Below, in pieces: positions 1 through 10,963 of a DNA stretch of 64,000 nucleotides (position 1 is its first letter; every line of letters starts with the position of its first letter). Under the pieces are notes generated by a model. The model was not told the origin of the DNA, did not search any database, and saw nothing but the letters and a program-made list of their open reading frames with translations. Source of the stretch: Oceaniferula marina. Its GTDB lineage: Bacteria > Verrucomicrobiota > Verrucomicrobiia > Verrucomicrobiales > Akkermansiaceae. Location: contig NZ_JACBAZ010000003.1 in assembly GCF_013391475.1 (NCBI RefSeq), positions 124,001-188,000 of the forward strand, in the 5' to 3' direction. The position numbers were made by a program, and so were the translations under genes.

Positions 1-1349
<1,349 letters not shown>

Positions 1350-1399
1350 TTAAAAAATGATAGATAAAAATGGGTGAAATAATGGGCTTGGTTCAGCGA

Positions 1400-2281
1400 T
1401 TATTCCATGGCTTTCTGGGCCGTTGTGATCTCAAGGAGCTCAGCCGTAATCGCGGCCTGACGCGCCTTGTTGTATTCAAGGGTAAGATCTTTGACGATCT
1501 CCTTGGCGTTGTCGGTGGCGGCCTTCATGGCTACCATCCGGGCCGAGTGCTCGGACGCACGGGATTCAAGCAAGACCTGATAGACCATGTAATTAATGAA
1601 TAATGGCAGCAGGGACTCGAGCACCGAGTCGACATCCGGCTCGAAAACGTAGTCGAAACTGGCAGCCGGCTCCATGTTGTCCGTTTCTTTCTGGTACTTG
1701 GCGGAGACAGAAGCGACGAGTTCCTGATCAATCGGCAACAATTGCACGACCCGCGGCTCCTGGGTCAAGGTCGTGACAAAGCGGTTGTAGACGATGGTCA
1801 CCTTGCCGTAATCCTCGGAAAGGAACTTTTCGGTTAACAGCTTGGCAATGGGACGCGCATCCTGGAAGGGCACGGGGTCCTTGACTTGCCAGTCAGCGGT
1901 AATCTCACCACCGGTCCGTTGCAGCTGCTGACGCAGTTTGCTACCGACGGTCACAAAGTGGGCGTCCTCACTGACTTCGGCGCGAAGTTTTTTGAGCAAG
2001 TTGGTGTTCAGGCCACCGCAGAGACCGCGGTCGGTACTGACCACAAGCACGAGTTCGCGCCCCTCACCCGGATCACCGAGCAGTGGGTGGCATTCCTCGT
2101 CTGCGGTGCCGCGCAAATCGGCGACAAATCGCAGCAATTCAAACGCGTAGTCACGACTGGACAAGGCCTGATCCTGCGCTTTTTTCATCTTGGCAGATGC
2201 AACAAGTTGCATCGCCTTGGTGATTTGCGAAGTATTGTTGACCGACTTGATACGTCGGCGGATGTCGCGAAGGTTGGCCAC
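1400..2281 (-). CDS. atpG: F1Fo ATP synthase subunit gamma
   Basis: Central rotor stalk of the F1 motor, 293 aa, normal length for the family. The N-terminal helix MANLRDIRRRIKSVNNTSQI and the C-terminal helix with MKAATDNAKEI are the two halves of the coiled coil that turns inside the alpha3beta3 ring. The central Rossmann-like part contains the conserved STDRGLCGGLNTNL segment. It lies between atpA and atpD in the standard order, 66 nt after atpA. No unusual feature was noticed. Confidence 0.98.
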   Translation of the reverse strand: MANLRDIRRRIKSVNNTSQITKAMQLVASAKMKKAQDQALSSRDYAFELLRFVADLRGTADEECHPLLGDPGEGRELVLVVSTDRGLCGGLNTNLLKKLRAEVSEDAHFVTVGSKLRQQLQRTGGEITADWQVKDPVPFQDARPIAKLLTEKFLSEDYGKVTIVYNRFVTTLTQEPRVVQLLPIDQELVASVSAKYQKETDNMEPAASFDYVFEPDVDSVLESLLPLFINYMVYQVLLESRASEHSARMVAMKAATDNAKEIVKDLTLEYNKARQAAITAELLEITTAQKAME

Positions 2282-2347
2282 GGTTTCGTTATCAGTTACG
2301 AGTTATCAATGATGATGGATTCCGGAAGATTCCGGGAAGTCGGTTCT

Positions 2348-3880
<1,533 letters not shown>

Positions 3881-3937
3881 GGCTAGTTAATTTAGAAGTT
3901 GGCTGTTAAAAATAGGGTAAAATTGAAAAAATGGATT

Positions 3938-4330
3938 TTAGAATGCTTCAGCGAGGCGGTTGAGGCGCGATTGCACACTGCCATCGAGCACGTCGTTACC
4001 GACTCGAATACGCAGACCACCCAAAAGGGAGGCATCGGTGCGGTAAACAAAACTCAAACCTTCACCGTAAGTTTGCGTCAGATCTTTCTCGATCTGAACC
4101 CGGGTCGGAGTATCAAGCTCGACCGCGCTTTCAATCACCGCGCGGCGGCTTTCGACGTCCAGACGCACCAGACGCTTCAGGGCATGAAGGATTCCGCGGT
4201 AGCCCCGTGGCTTTTGATCCACAATTTTCTGGATGGCTGAACGAAGAAGCTCTTCGTCTACTCTGCCTTCCGCTGTGCAGAGACGGAAAATCCGTCTGGC
4301 GTCACGGGCTGCGTCCTTGGAAACTTTCAC
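3938..4330 (-). CDS. atpH: F1Fo ATP synthase subunit delta, short form
   Basis: Peripheral-stalk subunit linking F1 to subunit b. The C-terminal signature LLGGLRIRVGNDVLDGSVQ and position between atpF and atpA identify it. The product is only 130 aa against about 175-185 aa usual for delta/OSCP. The N-terminal helix (KDAARDARRIFRLCTAEGRV) and the whole C-terminal domain are present, so the missing part falls in the middle of the N-terminal six-helix domain. The start is GTG at 4330; an in-frame TAA lies three codons upstream, so no longer start is possible. Whether the shortening is a lineage trait or a local deletion cannot be settled here, but the frame is intact. Confidence 0.92.
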   Translation of the reverse strand: MKVSKDAARDARRIFRLCTAEGRVDEELLRSAIQKIVDQKPRGYRGILHALKRLVRLDVESRRAVIESAVELDTPTRVQIEKDLTQTYGEGLSFVYRTDASLLGGLRIRVGNDVLDGSVQSRLNRLAEAF

Positions 4331-4369
4331 TGTGCGTTATCCGTTAAATGGTTATCAGTGCGCGGGAGA

Positions 4370-4918
4370 CTAGCTTTCGACAGCAGTGAGGGCCTCGTCG
4401 TTGATTCGTTTCTGATCGACATCGGTCAGCACCTTGCCGGTGACATTGGCTGTTGTTGCAGCCACCAATCGACCGAATTCCTGCTTGAGCTCGGCAGACA
4501 TTGCCTTGCGCTCTGCTTTGGCGGCCTCGTCGGCCTTGGCCAGGATTTGCTGGGCTGAAGCCACGGCCTCCTGGGCCTTCTTCTCGGAAAGGGCCGCAGC
4601 GCTCTCCTTGGCTTCGTTGATCAGGCGTTGAGCCGAAGCATTGGCTTCATCCAAGGCTTCCTGGGTGCGCTGCTCACTTTCAGCGAGCTGCTGTTCAATG
4701 CGCTTCAGCTTTTCTTCACCTTCAGCGATACGTGCGCGTCGCTGTTCAAGCATCTGCTGGACCGGACCGAAGGCGAATTTCTTCAGCACAAAAATCACGA
4801 TGACAAAGTTGATGAACTGAGCAGTCAACAAAGCCGGATGCACTCCGAAGGTGTCAAAAAATCCCTGCTCTGCACCGGCGTCCGTGGCCGCTGCCAAAAA
4901 TGTTGTAAAATTGATCAT
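4370..4918 (-). CDS. atpF: F1Fo ATP synthase subunit b
   Basis: Membrane-anchored peripheral stalk, 182 aa. A single membrane helix lies near residues 30-52 (LLTAQFINFVIVIFVLKKF). A long charged coiled coil follows (EQRRARIAEGEEKLKRIEQQ, then Ala/Glu/Lys-rich heptads), as expected for the dimeric stator. The approximately 29 residues before the helix (MINFTTFLAAATDAG onward) form a longer periplasmic tail than in E. coli b. It sits between atpE and atpH. Only one b-type gene is present, so there is no b/b' pair. Confidence 0.97.
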   Translation of the reverse strand: MINFTTFLAAATDAGAEQGFFDTFGVHPALLTAQFINFVIVIFVLKKFAFGPVQQMLEQRRARIAEGEEKLKRIEQQLAESEQRTQEALDEANASAQRLINEAKESAAALSEKKAQEAVASAQQILAKADEAAKAERKAMSAELKQEFGRLVAATTANVTGKVLTDVDQKRINDEALTAVES

Positions 4919-5005
4919 GTTTTTTGTGGAAGTGGTTTTTAAAGTCGGGGTGCCGCCGCAAAACGGGTGGCGACACCCTGACTGGTGATGTTTTTATCGC
5001 TCCTA

Positions 5006-5203
5006 TTAAAGACCGGCGGCGAACACGGTGATAATGAAGAGACCCTCGATGAGAGCGGCCAAAATAATGGCGATGGTCAGAACCTGACCGGAGGCTCCGG
5101 GGTTACGTCCGGTTGCTTCAGCGGCCTTGGAGCCGAGAATTCCGATACCGAGTCCGCAACCAAGGGCTGCAAGGGCAACTGCGAATGCTTTAGTGAATCC
5201 CAT
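5006..5203 (-). CDS. atpE: F1Fo ATP synthase subunit c (compact, proton type)
   Basis: Rotor-ring proteolipid of 65 aa, shorter than the usual 70-90. Helix 1 has a tight glycine motif (G15, G17, G19, G21), the polar loop is GRNPG (residues 32-36), and helix 2 carries the ion-binding E53. Aligned on the loop-proximal glycines with the Na+ ring of Ilyobacter, I20 replaces the Gln ligand and G54 replaces the Ser/Thr after the Glu. Both Na+ ligands are therefore absent and proton coupling is inferred. It lies 102 nt after atpB and 88 nt before atpF. Confidence 0.97.
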   Translation of the reverse strand: MGFTKAFAVALAALGCGLGIGILGSKAAEATGRNPGASGQVLTIAIILAALIEGLFIITVFAAGL

Positions 5204-5304
5204 AATATTAGTTGGTTATTTGTTGTTTGTGTTGTTTTCGAAAGCCCCCACCGTCTTTGCTATGGTCAGACTCCAAAAGTGTTGTTGAAGTGTTATTGAA
5301 AAAT

Positions 5305-6192
5305 TTAGTGTTCTTCGGCGTGCTCACCGTGGTCGTCGTGTTCGCAGATCAGCTTGAGGAAGACCGCACTCAGCAGAGTGAAGACCAGCGCCTGCACCAG
5401 ACCGACGAGCAATTCCATGAACATAAAGGGAAGAGCAGGCAGAAATGCCAACCACTCGTGAATCCCCGTCTTACCGAGATACGCCAAACCCTCCAAGGTC
5501 TGCTCACCACCATAGATGTTACCAAATAAACGGAAGGTCAACGCAATCGGACGAATACCAATGGAAACCACCTCGAGAATACCCACCAGGAAGAAAATCA
5601 CAATCATCCCCACCTTCATGGCTCCCTTGAAATCCCCCTTGGGTGCAAAAATGTGGGCGAGGAAATCTTTCAGGCTGTTCTCGGTCAGCGCCCAGTAGAA
5701 CCAGAGAATTGCAAAGGTAAAGGACATGGCAGCAGTCATATTAAGATCCGCGTTACCACCACGCAACAACCCAACCCAGTGACCATTTTCATCATAGCGA
5801 CCAATGGTGCCGACACCCGGAATCAATCCCAGATAGTTCACCGTCACGATCAACAAAAAGGTGCCACCGAAAAACCAAAAGGTGCGTTTCACCAGATGAT
5901 CCCCGAGGATCTTGCCAAAGAAATCATACAGCGACTCAATCAACCACTCGGCAAAGTTCTGAATCCCGGTGGGAATCATCGCCATTTTTTTAGTCGCAGC
6001 CTTGCAAAATAGGAAAATCAAAATGGCCGCAATCCAGACCATGATCATCGAGTTGGTCACCCAGAAAAACGGAGTGCCATCAAATGGCGATTCAGCCTTC
6101 AGAGGCAACACATGCGCTTCTCCGGCGGCACTTGCTACACCGGGTAGAAAAAGAAGAAAAAAAAGTGTCGATATGAGAGAGCGAAATGCCAT
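5305..6192 (-). CDS. atpB: F1Fo ATP synthase subunit a
   Basis: Proton-channel stator subunit, 295 aa from the chosen ATG at 6192. This start gives a clean signal peptide (MAFRSLISTLFF to GVASA, residues 1-22), common in subunit a of this wider group. A longer frame runs to 6375 but adds a hydrophilic, low-quality N-terminus. The essential arginine is R221 in IALTFRLFGN. Several membrane helices are evident. The C-terminus is His/Glu/Asp-rich (HDDHGEHAEEH), an uncommon tail. It is the first gene of the operon; no atpI or atpZ precedes it. Confidence 0.96.
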   Translation of the reverse strand: MAFRSLISTLFFLLFLPGVASAAGEAHVLPLKAESPFDGTPFFWVTNSMIMVWIAAILIFLFCKAATKKMAMIPTGIQNFAEWLIESLYDFFGKILGDHLVKRTFWFFGGTFLLIVTVNYLGLIPGVGTIGRYDENGHWVGLLRGGNADLNMTAAMSFTFAILWFYWALTENSLKDFLAHIFAPKGDFKGAMKVGMIVIFFLVGILEVVSIGIRPIALTFRLFGNIYGGEQTLEGLAYLGKTGIHEWLAFLPALPFMFMELLVGLVQALVFTLLSAVFLKLICEHDDHGEHAEEH

Positions 6193-6313
6193 GGATCGTG
6201 TGCCGAACCTTTGTCGGTGGGCGGGGGCTATATCGTTTTGACCGAGGCTTCGCAAGTCTATTTGTGAAAAAATGTGCGGTGTATTTGTCATAATCCGGTC
6301 AGTGCCTGTTTTT

Positions 6314-7717
6314 CTATTGCAACATTCTAACATCATCACCAGCAACTCCATAATCAAACACCTTTTCAAAATCACCCGAATCCAAGGCCTGCCCGATCAG
6401 ATCCTCCGCCGATATACACATCCTTCCACTATGCCGCTCCAAGGTAAAACGTATCGGACCGACACTATGAAATCCGCGGTAAATCAGCTCGGTGCAAGCC
6501 AAGCGCTCAGCCATACAAAAATCGAAGCTGAAATCGTAGAGTTTTCCCGCATGCGCCATCGCCCGCTGCAAGGCTTCACTCAAATCCTTCCGGCCCAACT
6601 TTGGCCGCAACACCATCAAGGCGTCCACCTGCATGGTGTCGTCCATGGGACGGAACAACACGCCATCTTTTTTTGCCTCTAGAAAACAGGTTTCATCCCG
6701 GCAACACCAGCATTCACCCACTCGTGACGACACGCATGGCACCCCGAGTTCCTGCCGCTCCTCCACCGAGCCAATATACAGCGCTACATGAGGCCAATAG
6801 CCAGGGAGAAACAGATTGCTCATCGCATCATCGTGACGCGTCACCAACACATCCCCAGGCTCCATCAATGGCCGAACCCGCCTCATCACCTCGGGCGTCA
6901 CCCGCTTCCCCTGCCCCATCGGCTTAACAAAGGGTTGCCTCAACTCCGCTATGGTACTCCCACTCAGCTTGAACATGTGAAACATCACCTGCTGATACCC
7001 CGATACGTGACGCCGGACAAACGAGTGAAGACTATAGTCGAGCTTACGTTTGAGGTAATCGCGTTTCCGGTATTGCAAAAACGGCTCTTCCGCACGCAAC
7101 AGCGGGACCAACTCTCCCACCACCTCATCATCCGCCATCGCGATAATGTCATCCTTGTGGACTTCACAAAACAACAAAGCCTCGTGAAATCTCCACATCC
7201 GGCGCGTCGAACCCAGTTTCTTATATACCTCGGTAAAACTCTTACGCGGAATCCCACAGCCCGACTCCGCTTCGTCCAGCTTCTTCCAAACCACCGGCCG
7301 TTTCGCCGCCAAATCCACCACATACGTCCCCATGCGAACCAACACCGATGCAGCCGTAAACCCCACCACAAACGCACGCAAACACTGCCGCCAAACCTCC
7401 ACTCCGAGCTCATCCGCATCCCCCGTCCGACCATCCACCATGCCATACACCGGCTGCATCGCATCAATCGCCTCCAACATCAACACCCGCACCCCCAAAT
7501 ACCGCGCAAACATCGCCCGCACCCGCTCATCCTCATCAGGTAAAAAATACCCCCGCTGCTGCGCAGCCTCGGCATCCCGTAACTCACGATCAATCATCTC
7601 ACGCGTCGGCGCCGCCATCACCAACGCTCTGACCGACCTCGCCGAATTCCGAATCGCCTCATCCGCACTCCTCTGCATGTCACCTATCTGCCACAAGCCA
7701 AAATCCTCGTCAACCAT
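6314..7717 (-). CDS. C92-family (YaeF/YiiX-like) permuted papain-fold cysteine peptidase
   Basis: A 467-aa protein whose C-terminal half (about residues 285-450) has the permuted NlpC/P60 fold of peptidase family C92. It has PGDVLVTR at 287-294, His310 in WPHVALYIGS, an acidic residue E347 in LEAKKDGV, and Cys408 in ACTELIYRGF. These match the expected catalytic positions, and the likely reaction is amide hydrolysis of peptidoglycan or lipid-linked substrates. The first 280 residues are helical and were not matched to a family. No signal peptide is seen, so the site of action is unclear. It is divergent from HU and points into the atp operon, 121 nt upstream of the atpB start. Confidence 0.8.
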   Translation of the reverse strand: MVDEDFGLWQIGDMQRSADEAIRNSARSVRALVMAAPTREMIDRELRDAEAAQQRGYFLPDEDERVRAMFARYLGVRVLMLEAIDAMQPVYGMVDGRTGDADELGVEVWRQCLRAFVVGFTAASVLVRMGTYVVDLAAKRPVVWKKLDEAESGCGIPRKSFTEVYKKLGSTRRMWRFHEALLFCEVHKDDIIAMADDEVVGELVPLLRAEEPFLQYRKRDYLKRKLDYSLHSFVRRHVSGYQQVMFHMFKLSGSTIAELRQPFVKPMGQGKRVTPEVMRRVRPLMEPGDVLVTRHDDAMSNLFLPGYWPHVALYIGSVEERQELGVPCVSSRVGECWCCRDETCFLEAKKDGVLFRPMDDTMQVDALMVLRPKLGRKDLSEALQRAMAHAGKLYDFSFDFCMAERLACTELIYRGFHSVGPIRFTLERHSGRMCISAEDLIGQALDSGDFEKVFDYGVAGDDVRMLQ

Positions 7718-7853
7718 TGATTATCAAGGAAAAAGGCCAACTCTAACAATATCTAACACTTGAAACCTACTGAAAAACAAGCGATTAAGCTAATCAACTA
7801 TTCGAATCTGGCAAGAAAAAAATCGCTGGAAGTCGCATAAATACTAGGAAAAA

Positions 7854-7883
7854 AGATGATTATTTAACTTTACATAATCATCT
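7854..7883. promoter_or_regulatory. Perfect 10-bp inverted repeat upstream of HU
   Basis: AGATGATTAT (7854-7863) and ATAATCATCT (7874-7883) are exact reverse complements separated by 10 nt. Their centres lie about one DNA turn pair apart and 25-54 nt before the HU start codon. This could be a dimeric regulator site overlapping the promoter or a hairpin in the HU leader. The element is seen in the sequence; its function is inferred. Confidence 0.6.
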
Positions 7884-7890
7884 ATTTATG

Positions 7891-7904
7891 GGAAAAGCTT
7901 TTCC
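7891..7904. promoter_or_regulatory. 14-bp perfect palindrome at the HU ribosome-binding position
   Basis: GGAAAAGCTTTTCC is a perfect palindrome ending 3 nt before the HU ATG at 7908. It occupies the place where a Shine-Dalgarno site would be, so it may control translation by folding or bind a regulator such as HU itself. Function is inferred. Confidence 0.5.
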
Positions 7905-7907
7905 GTT

Positions 7908-8183
7908 ATGAATAAATCCGAACTCGTCGAAGCCATTCAGAAGTCCCTCGGAGCAGATGCCACCAAACGCTCTGCTGAAGATGCCCTTACCGCAGTCCTT
8001 GAAGGAATCGCCAAAGGCGTCAAAAAAGACGGCAAAGTCCAACTCATTGGTTTTGGAACCTTCTCCGTGAAGAAGCGTGCAGCTCGTCAGGGCCGCAACC
8101 CTAAGACTGGTGAAGCCATGAAGATCAAAGCATCCAAGACTGTTGGATTCAAGTGCTCTTCCAGCCTCAAGGACTCCCTCTAG
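7908..8183 (+). CDS. HU family DNA-binding protein
   Basis: Small nucleoid protein of 91 aa. The helical N-terminus (MNKSELVEAIQKSL) dimerises. The conserved arm RQGRNPKTGEAM (residues 60-71) carries the DNA-intercalating proline P65. The FGTFSVKKRAA and KTVGFKCSSSLKD segments are typical of HU beta strands and the last helix. It binds and bends DNA without strong sequence preference. It is monocistronic, with two palindromes in its leader (7854-7883 and 7891-7904) and a strong terminator at 8237-8268. HU rather than IHF is favoured because no IHF partner or IHF-specific arm is recognised. Confidence 0.96.
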   Translation: MNKSELVEAIQKSLGADATKRSAEDALTAVLEGIAKGVKKDGKVQLIGFGTFSVKKRAARQGRNPKTGEAMKIKASKTVGFKCSSSLKDSL

Positions 8184-8236
8184 GACCCGCTGAACGGCTA
8201 AATATAGTTAACATATATTAACCCAAATACACTTAT

Positions 8237-8268
8237 GACCCGGCTCATTCACGAGTCGGGTCTTTTTT
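8237..8268 (+). terminator. Rho-independent terminator of the HU gene
   Basis: GACCCGGCTC (8237-8246) pairs with GAGTCGGGTC (8253-8262) with one G-T wobble and a 6-nt loop, followed by a run of T. It lies 54 nt after the HU stop codon. Confidence 0.9.
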
Positions 8269-8280
8269 GTACCCCACTGT

Positions 8281-8458
8281 CCTCTATCCTCTATCCTCTA
8301 TCCTCTATCCTCTATCCTCTATCCTCTATCCTCTATCCTCTATCCTCTATCCTCTATCCTCTATCCTCTATCCTCTATCCTCCATCCTCCATCCTCCATC
8401 CTCCATCCTCCATCCTCCATCCTCCATCTTCCATCTTGTATCTTCCCATCTTGCATCC
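8281..8458. repeat. Tandem heptamer array (CCTCTAT)14 (CCTCCAT)7 with a degenerate tail
   Basis: Fourteen exact copies of CCTCTAT (8281-8378) are followed by seven exact copies of CCTCCAT (8379-8427) and then decaying units based on CATCTTC/CATCTTG up to about 8458. The strand is purely pyrimidine-rich apart from A. It lies between the HU terminator and an MlaE-like gene whose start codon is 13 nt after the array. Forward frames through it give artificial heptapeptide ORFs. The size and purity suggest slippage-driven expansion. Confidence 0.97.
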
Positions 8459-8470
8459 TAGTCTCACACC

Positions 8471-9262
8471 ATGCTTCTACGCGCACTCGGACGCCCCGCC
8501 ATGGATTTTATCAATTACCTTGGCGAGTTGTCCGTGCTTTGTGCCCAGATGGCAGAGTCCATGCTCATCGGTAAAAAACGCTGGTATCTCTTCATGCAGC
8601 AAATTGTCGAAATCGGCTTTAAATCTCAGCCGGTGGTCATCATCACCGGTGCCTTTGTCGGGGCTGTCCTCGCCGCACAAGGGCTGTTCCAGCTCAGCGG
8701 CCTGAAAATGGAAACCATGGGTGGAGCCCTGGTCAGCGTCGGCATGCTTCGAGAACTCGGGCCAGCCCTTACCGGCGTTATGCTCGCCGGCCGGGTCGGA
8801 GCATCCATGGCAGCGGAAATTGGCACCATGAGGGTCACTGAGCAAATTGACGCCCTGCGCTCGATGAGCGTCCACCCGATTGATTACCTCGTCGCACCAC
8901 GGCTCACCGCCATGGTCATTTCCGTGCCCCTCTTGATCACCGAAGCCGCTGCCTTTGGTATCGCAGCCAGTTGGGTGGTGGGCACCCAGGTGTTTGGCGT
9001 CTCGGAAGCCTGGTGGGCCCAACACACTCGCGATCACACCGCTCTGGCAGATATCTACATCTCGCTCATCAAAGGTTTTGCCTTTGGTTTATTAATCGTC
9101 CTGATCTCCTGTCACCAAGGGCTCAAGGCAAAGGATGGAGCCGTTGGCGTTGGCCAGGGCACCACCCGCGCCATGGTCTATTCCTCACTCGCCATCCTGA
9201 TCACCAATTTTTTCCTGACGATGCTGCTCAATCTCGTCTTCCCCATCGGGCTCGCCGGCTAA
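8471..9262 (+). CDS. MlaE-type ABC transporter permease (phospholipid/organic solvent transport family)
   Basis: A 263-aa inner-membrane protein of the MlaE/YrbE/TGD1 permease family, which works with an MlaF-type ATPase and an MCE-domain protein to move phospholipids between the membranes. The characteristic segments are VVIITGAFVGAVLAAQ, ELGPALTGVMLAGRVGASMA, EIGTMRVTEQIDALRSMSV and the final LNLVFPIG. Five to six membrane helices are evident. No ATPase or MCE gene lies next to it; msrB follows, so partners must be elsewhere. There is no Shine-Dalgarno; the start is preceded by the degenerate end of the heptamer array. Confidence 0.93.
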   Translation: MLLRALGRPAMDFINYLGELSVLCAQMAESMLIGKKRWYLFMQQIVEIGFKSQPVVIITGAFVGAVLAAQGLFQLSGLKMETMGGALVSVGMLRELGPALTGVMLAGRVGASMAAEIGTMRVTEQIDALRSMSVHPIDYLVAPRLTAMVISVPLLITEAAAFGIAASWVVGTQVFGVSEAWWAQHTRDHTALADIYISLIKGFAFGLLIVLISCHQGLKAKDGAVGVGQGTTRAMVYSSLAILITNFFLTMLLNLVFPIGLAG

Positions 9263-9312
9263 ACCTACGCCCAAGGGAATAAGCACCCTTGCCAAAGCCT
9301 CCTACCCCCACT

Positions 9313-9867
9313 ATGAAAAACTCCCGAATCACTATCCTGCCCATGCTCCTCCTGGCCGCCGCGTGCACCGCCTGGATCCTGCAGGCGCAAACAGCAAAAA
9401 AACAAACACCGATGACTGAACTCAATACCGCTCCAGAACAACCGGAAAAAACCGTCACCAAAACCGACGCCGAATGGAAAAAACAACTCACCCCGGAGCA
9501 ATATCGGATTGCGCGCCAAGCCGGCACCGAAGCCCCGGATGGAGAAATTTACAAACAGTTCAAAAAACAAGGCTCAGGCACCTACTACTGCGCCGCCTGC
9601 AATGCCGAACTCTTTAGCTCCAAGGAAAAATTCGATTCCCGCTGTGGCTGGCCGTCATTCTATGACCCATCCAAGGCCAAAAATGTCAAATCCCTGCCGG
9701 ATCCGGACGGGCGCAGGGTGGAAGTGCGCTGCAACGTCTGTGATTCCCACCTCGGCCACGTCTTCACCGGTGAAGGCTTCGACACCCCGACCGACCAGCG
9801 TTACTGCATCAACGGCACCGTGCTGAAATTCGTTCCGGAAAAAGCCGCCGAAACAAAAAAGCAGTAA
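9313..9867 (+). CDS. msrB: Peptide-methionine (R)-S-oxide reductase MsrB, exported form
   Basis: Repairs methionine-R-sulfoxide in proteins. From ATG 9313 the product is 184 aa: an N-terminal hydrophobic segment (ITILPMLLLAAACTA) that should export or anchor it, a linker, then an MsrB domain (about 52-176). The zinc cysteines are C93/C96 and C140/C143, the catalytic cysteine is C165 in RYCINGTVLKF, and the resolving-type cysteine is C111 in RCGWPSF. The motif after the catalytic Cys reads ING where ING/INS variants occur in the family. An upstream ATG at 9289 is also in frame. It lies 50 nt after the MlaE-like gene and could be co-transcribed. Confidence 0.94.
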   Translation: MKNSRITILPMLLLAAACTAWILQAQTAKKQTPMTELNTAPEQPEKTVTKTDAEWKKQLTPEQYRIARQAGTEAPDGEIYKQFKKQGSGTYYCAACNAELFSSKEKFDSRCGWPSFYDPSKAKNVKSLPDPDGRRVEVRCNVCDSHLGHVFTGEGFDTPTDQRYCINGTVLKFVPEKAAETKKQ

Positions 9868-9919
9868 CATTCAATCGGAGGCTCCCATCAACAGGCAGCA
9901 TCCGGATCACCTGCCAAGA

Positions 9920-10837
9920 TCAGGAGGCGATATAATTGCGCAAAAAGCGCCCGCTCTGGCGCAGGGAAGCCTTCCGGGTTTCCTCTGTCGCCTCATAGGC
10001 CCGGTCCTCCACCTCGATGCAAACCGGCCCGTCATAGCCGGTGTCAGTTAGTACCGAAAAAAAGCGTCCCCAGTCGATCTCACCCAAGCCCGGCAACTTT
10101 GGGCAATGATAGGCATTAGGCGGAGCCAGGATCCCAACCTCATTCAGACGATCCCGGTCGATCCTGACATCCTTGGCATGGATATGAAAAATTTTCGAAG
10201 CAAACTCCTTTATGGGCTGAACCGGATCCATCTGCTGCCAGACGAAGTGGGACGGATCATAGTTCAAGCCAAACGAATCACTGGGGATACGGGCAAACAT
10301 TTCCCGCCAAATCGCCGGCGACACCGCTAGGTTTTTGCCTCCAGGATACTCGTCCTCGGTAAAAAACATCGGACAGTTTTCAATCCCGATCCGCACACCC
10401 TTCGATTCAGCATACTCGACAATCGAAGGCCAGCGCTGATCAAAGAGTTTCCAGTTTTCTTCCTGACTCAACGAAGGATCCCGGCCAATAAAAGTATTCA
10501 CTTGGTTCAAGCCCAACATGGCCGAAGCATCGATCACCTTGTGCAAATGATGGATGTAAACCGAAGCCTCTTCCTGGTCCGCAGCGAGTGGGTTCGGGTA
10601 ATATCCCAGACCAGACAGCGACACTCCGTATTTTTTAACCAAGAGAAGAATCCCATCGGCATCCTTCTGGGTAAAATCAGCGACATCAATATGAGTCACT
10701 CCGGCGTAACGCCTGACCTCCTTCTGGCAGGGCCAACACATCGGCTCCAAAGTGTCAAAATCGTTTTCGGAGGCAAAAGCGAGCAATTCCTCCAGGCTGA
10801 GGTCGGGTAAAATGGCAGAGACAAATCCTAGTTTCAT
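9920..10837 (-). CDS. Sugar phosphate isomerase/epimerase-like TIM-barrel protein
   Basis: A 305-aa xylose-isomerase-like TIM-barrel (AP endonuclease 2 superfamily) protein. The start [14 protein letters not shown] at 10837 is preferred because it begins the first barrel strand; a longer frame adds 19 unlikely residues. Candidate metal or substrate residues sit in GIENCPMF (Glu), [10 protein letters not shown] (Asp/His), FHIHAKDV (His) and [10 protein letters not shown] (Glu), the usual places in the family. No signal peptide is present, so it is cytoplasmic. Substrate is unknown; relatives act on sugars or inositols. It is convergent with msrB and stands alone. Confidence 0.88.
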   Translation of the reverse strand: MKLGFVSAILPDLSLEELLAFASENDFDTLEPMCWPCQKEVRRYAGVTHIDVADFTQKDADGILLLVKKYGVSLSGLGYYPNPLAADQEEASVYIHHLHKVIDASAMLGLNQVNTFIGRDPSLSQEENWKLFDQRWPSIVEYAESKGVRIGIENCPMFFTEDEYPGGKNLAVSPAIWREMFARIPSDSFGLNYDPSHFVWQQMDPVQPIKEFASKIFHIHAKDVRIDRDRLNEVGILAPPNAYHCPKLPGLGEIDWGRFFSVLTDTGYDGPVCIEVEDRAYEATEETRKASLRQSGRFLRNYIAS

Positions 10838-10963
10838 AATCAATCCTGATGCAGTGGACCATGAGGTAATGACTTCGGCAAGTCCATCTGTCATTCTTGT
10901 TAAAAGCAGCAGCCCACTCTTCCGTTTTGGCTGGCACAGCGCAGATGGCAGAGAGAAATAACA

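Noticed and set aside
8281-8458. CRISPR array
   Set aside because: The units are only 7 nt and contiguous with no spacers.
8235-8705. Forward frames with repeated LYPLSSI-type peptides
   Set aside because: These are the translation of the 7-nt tandem array; no real protein-like end follows.
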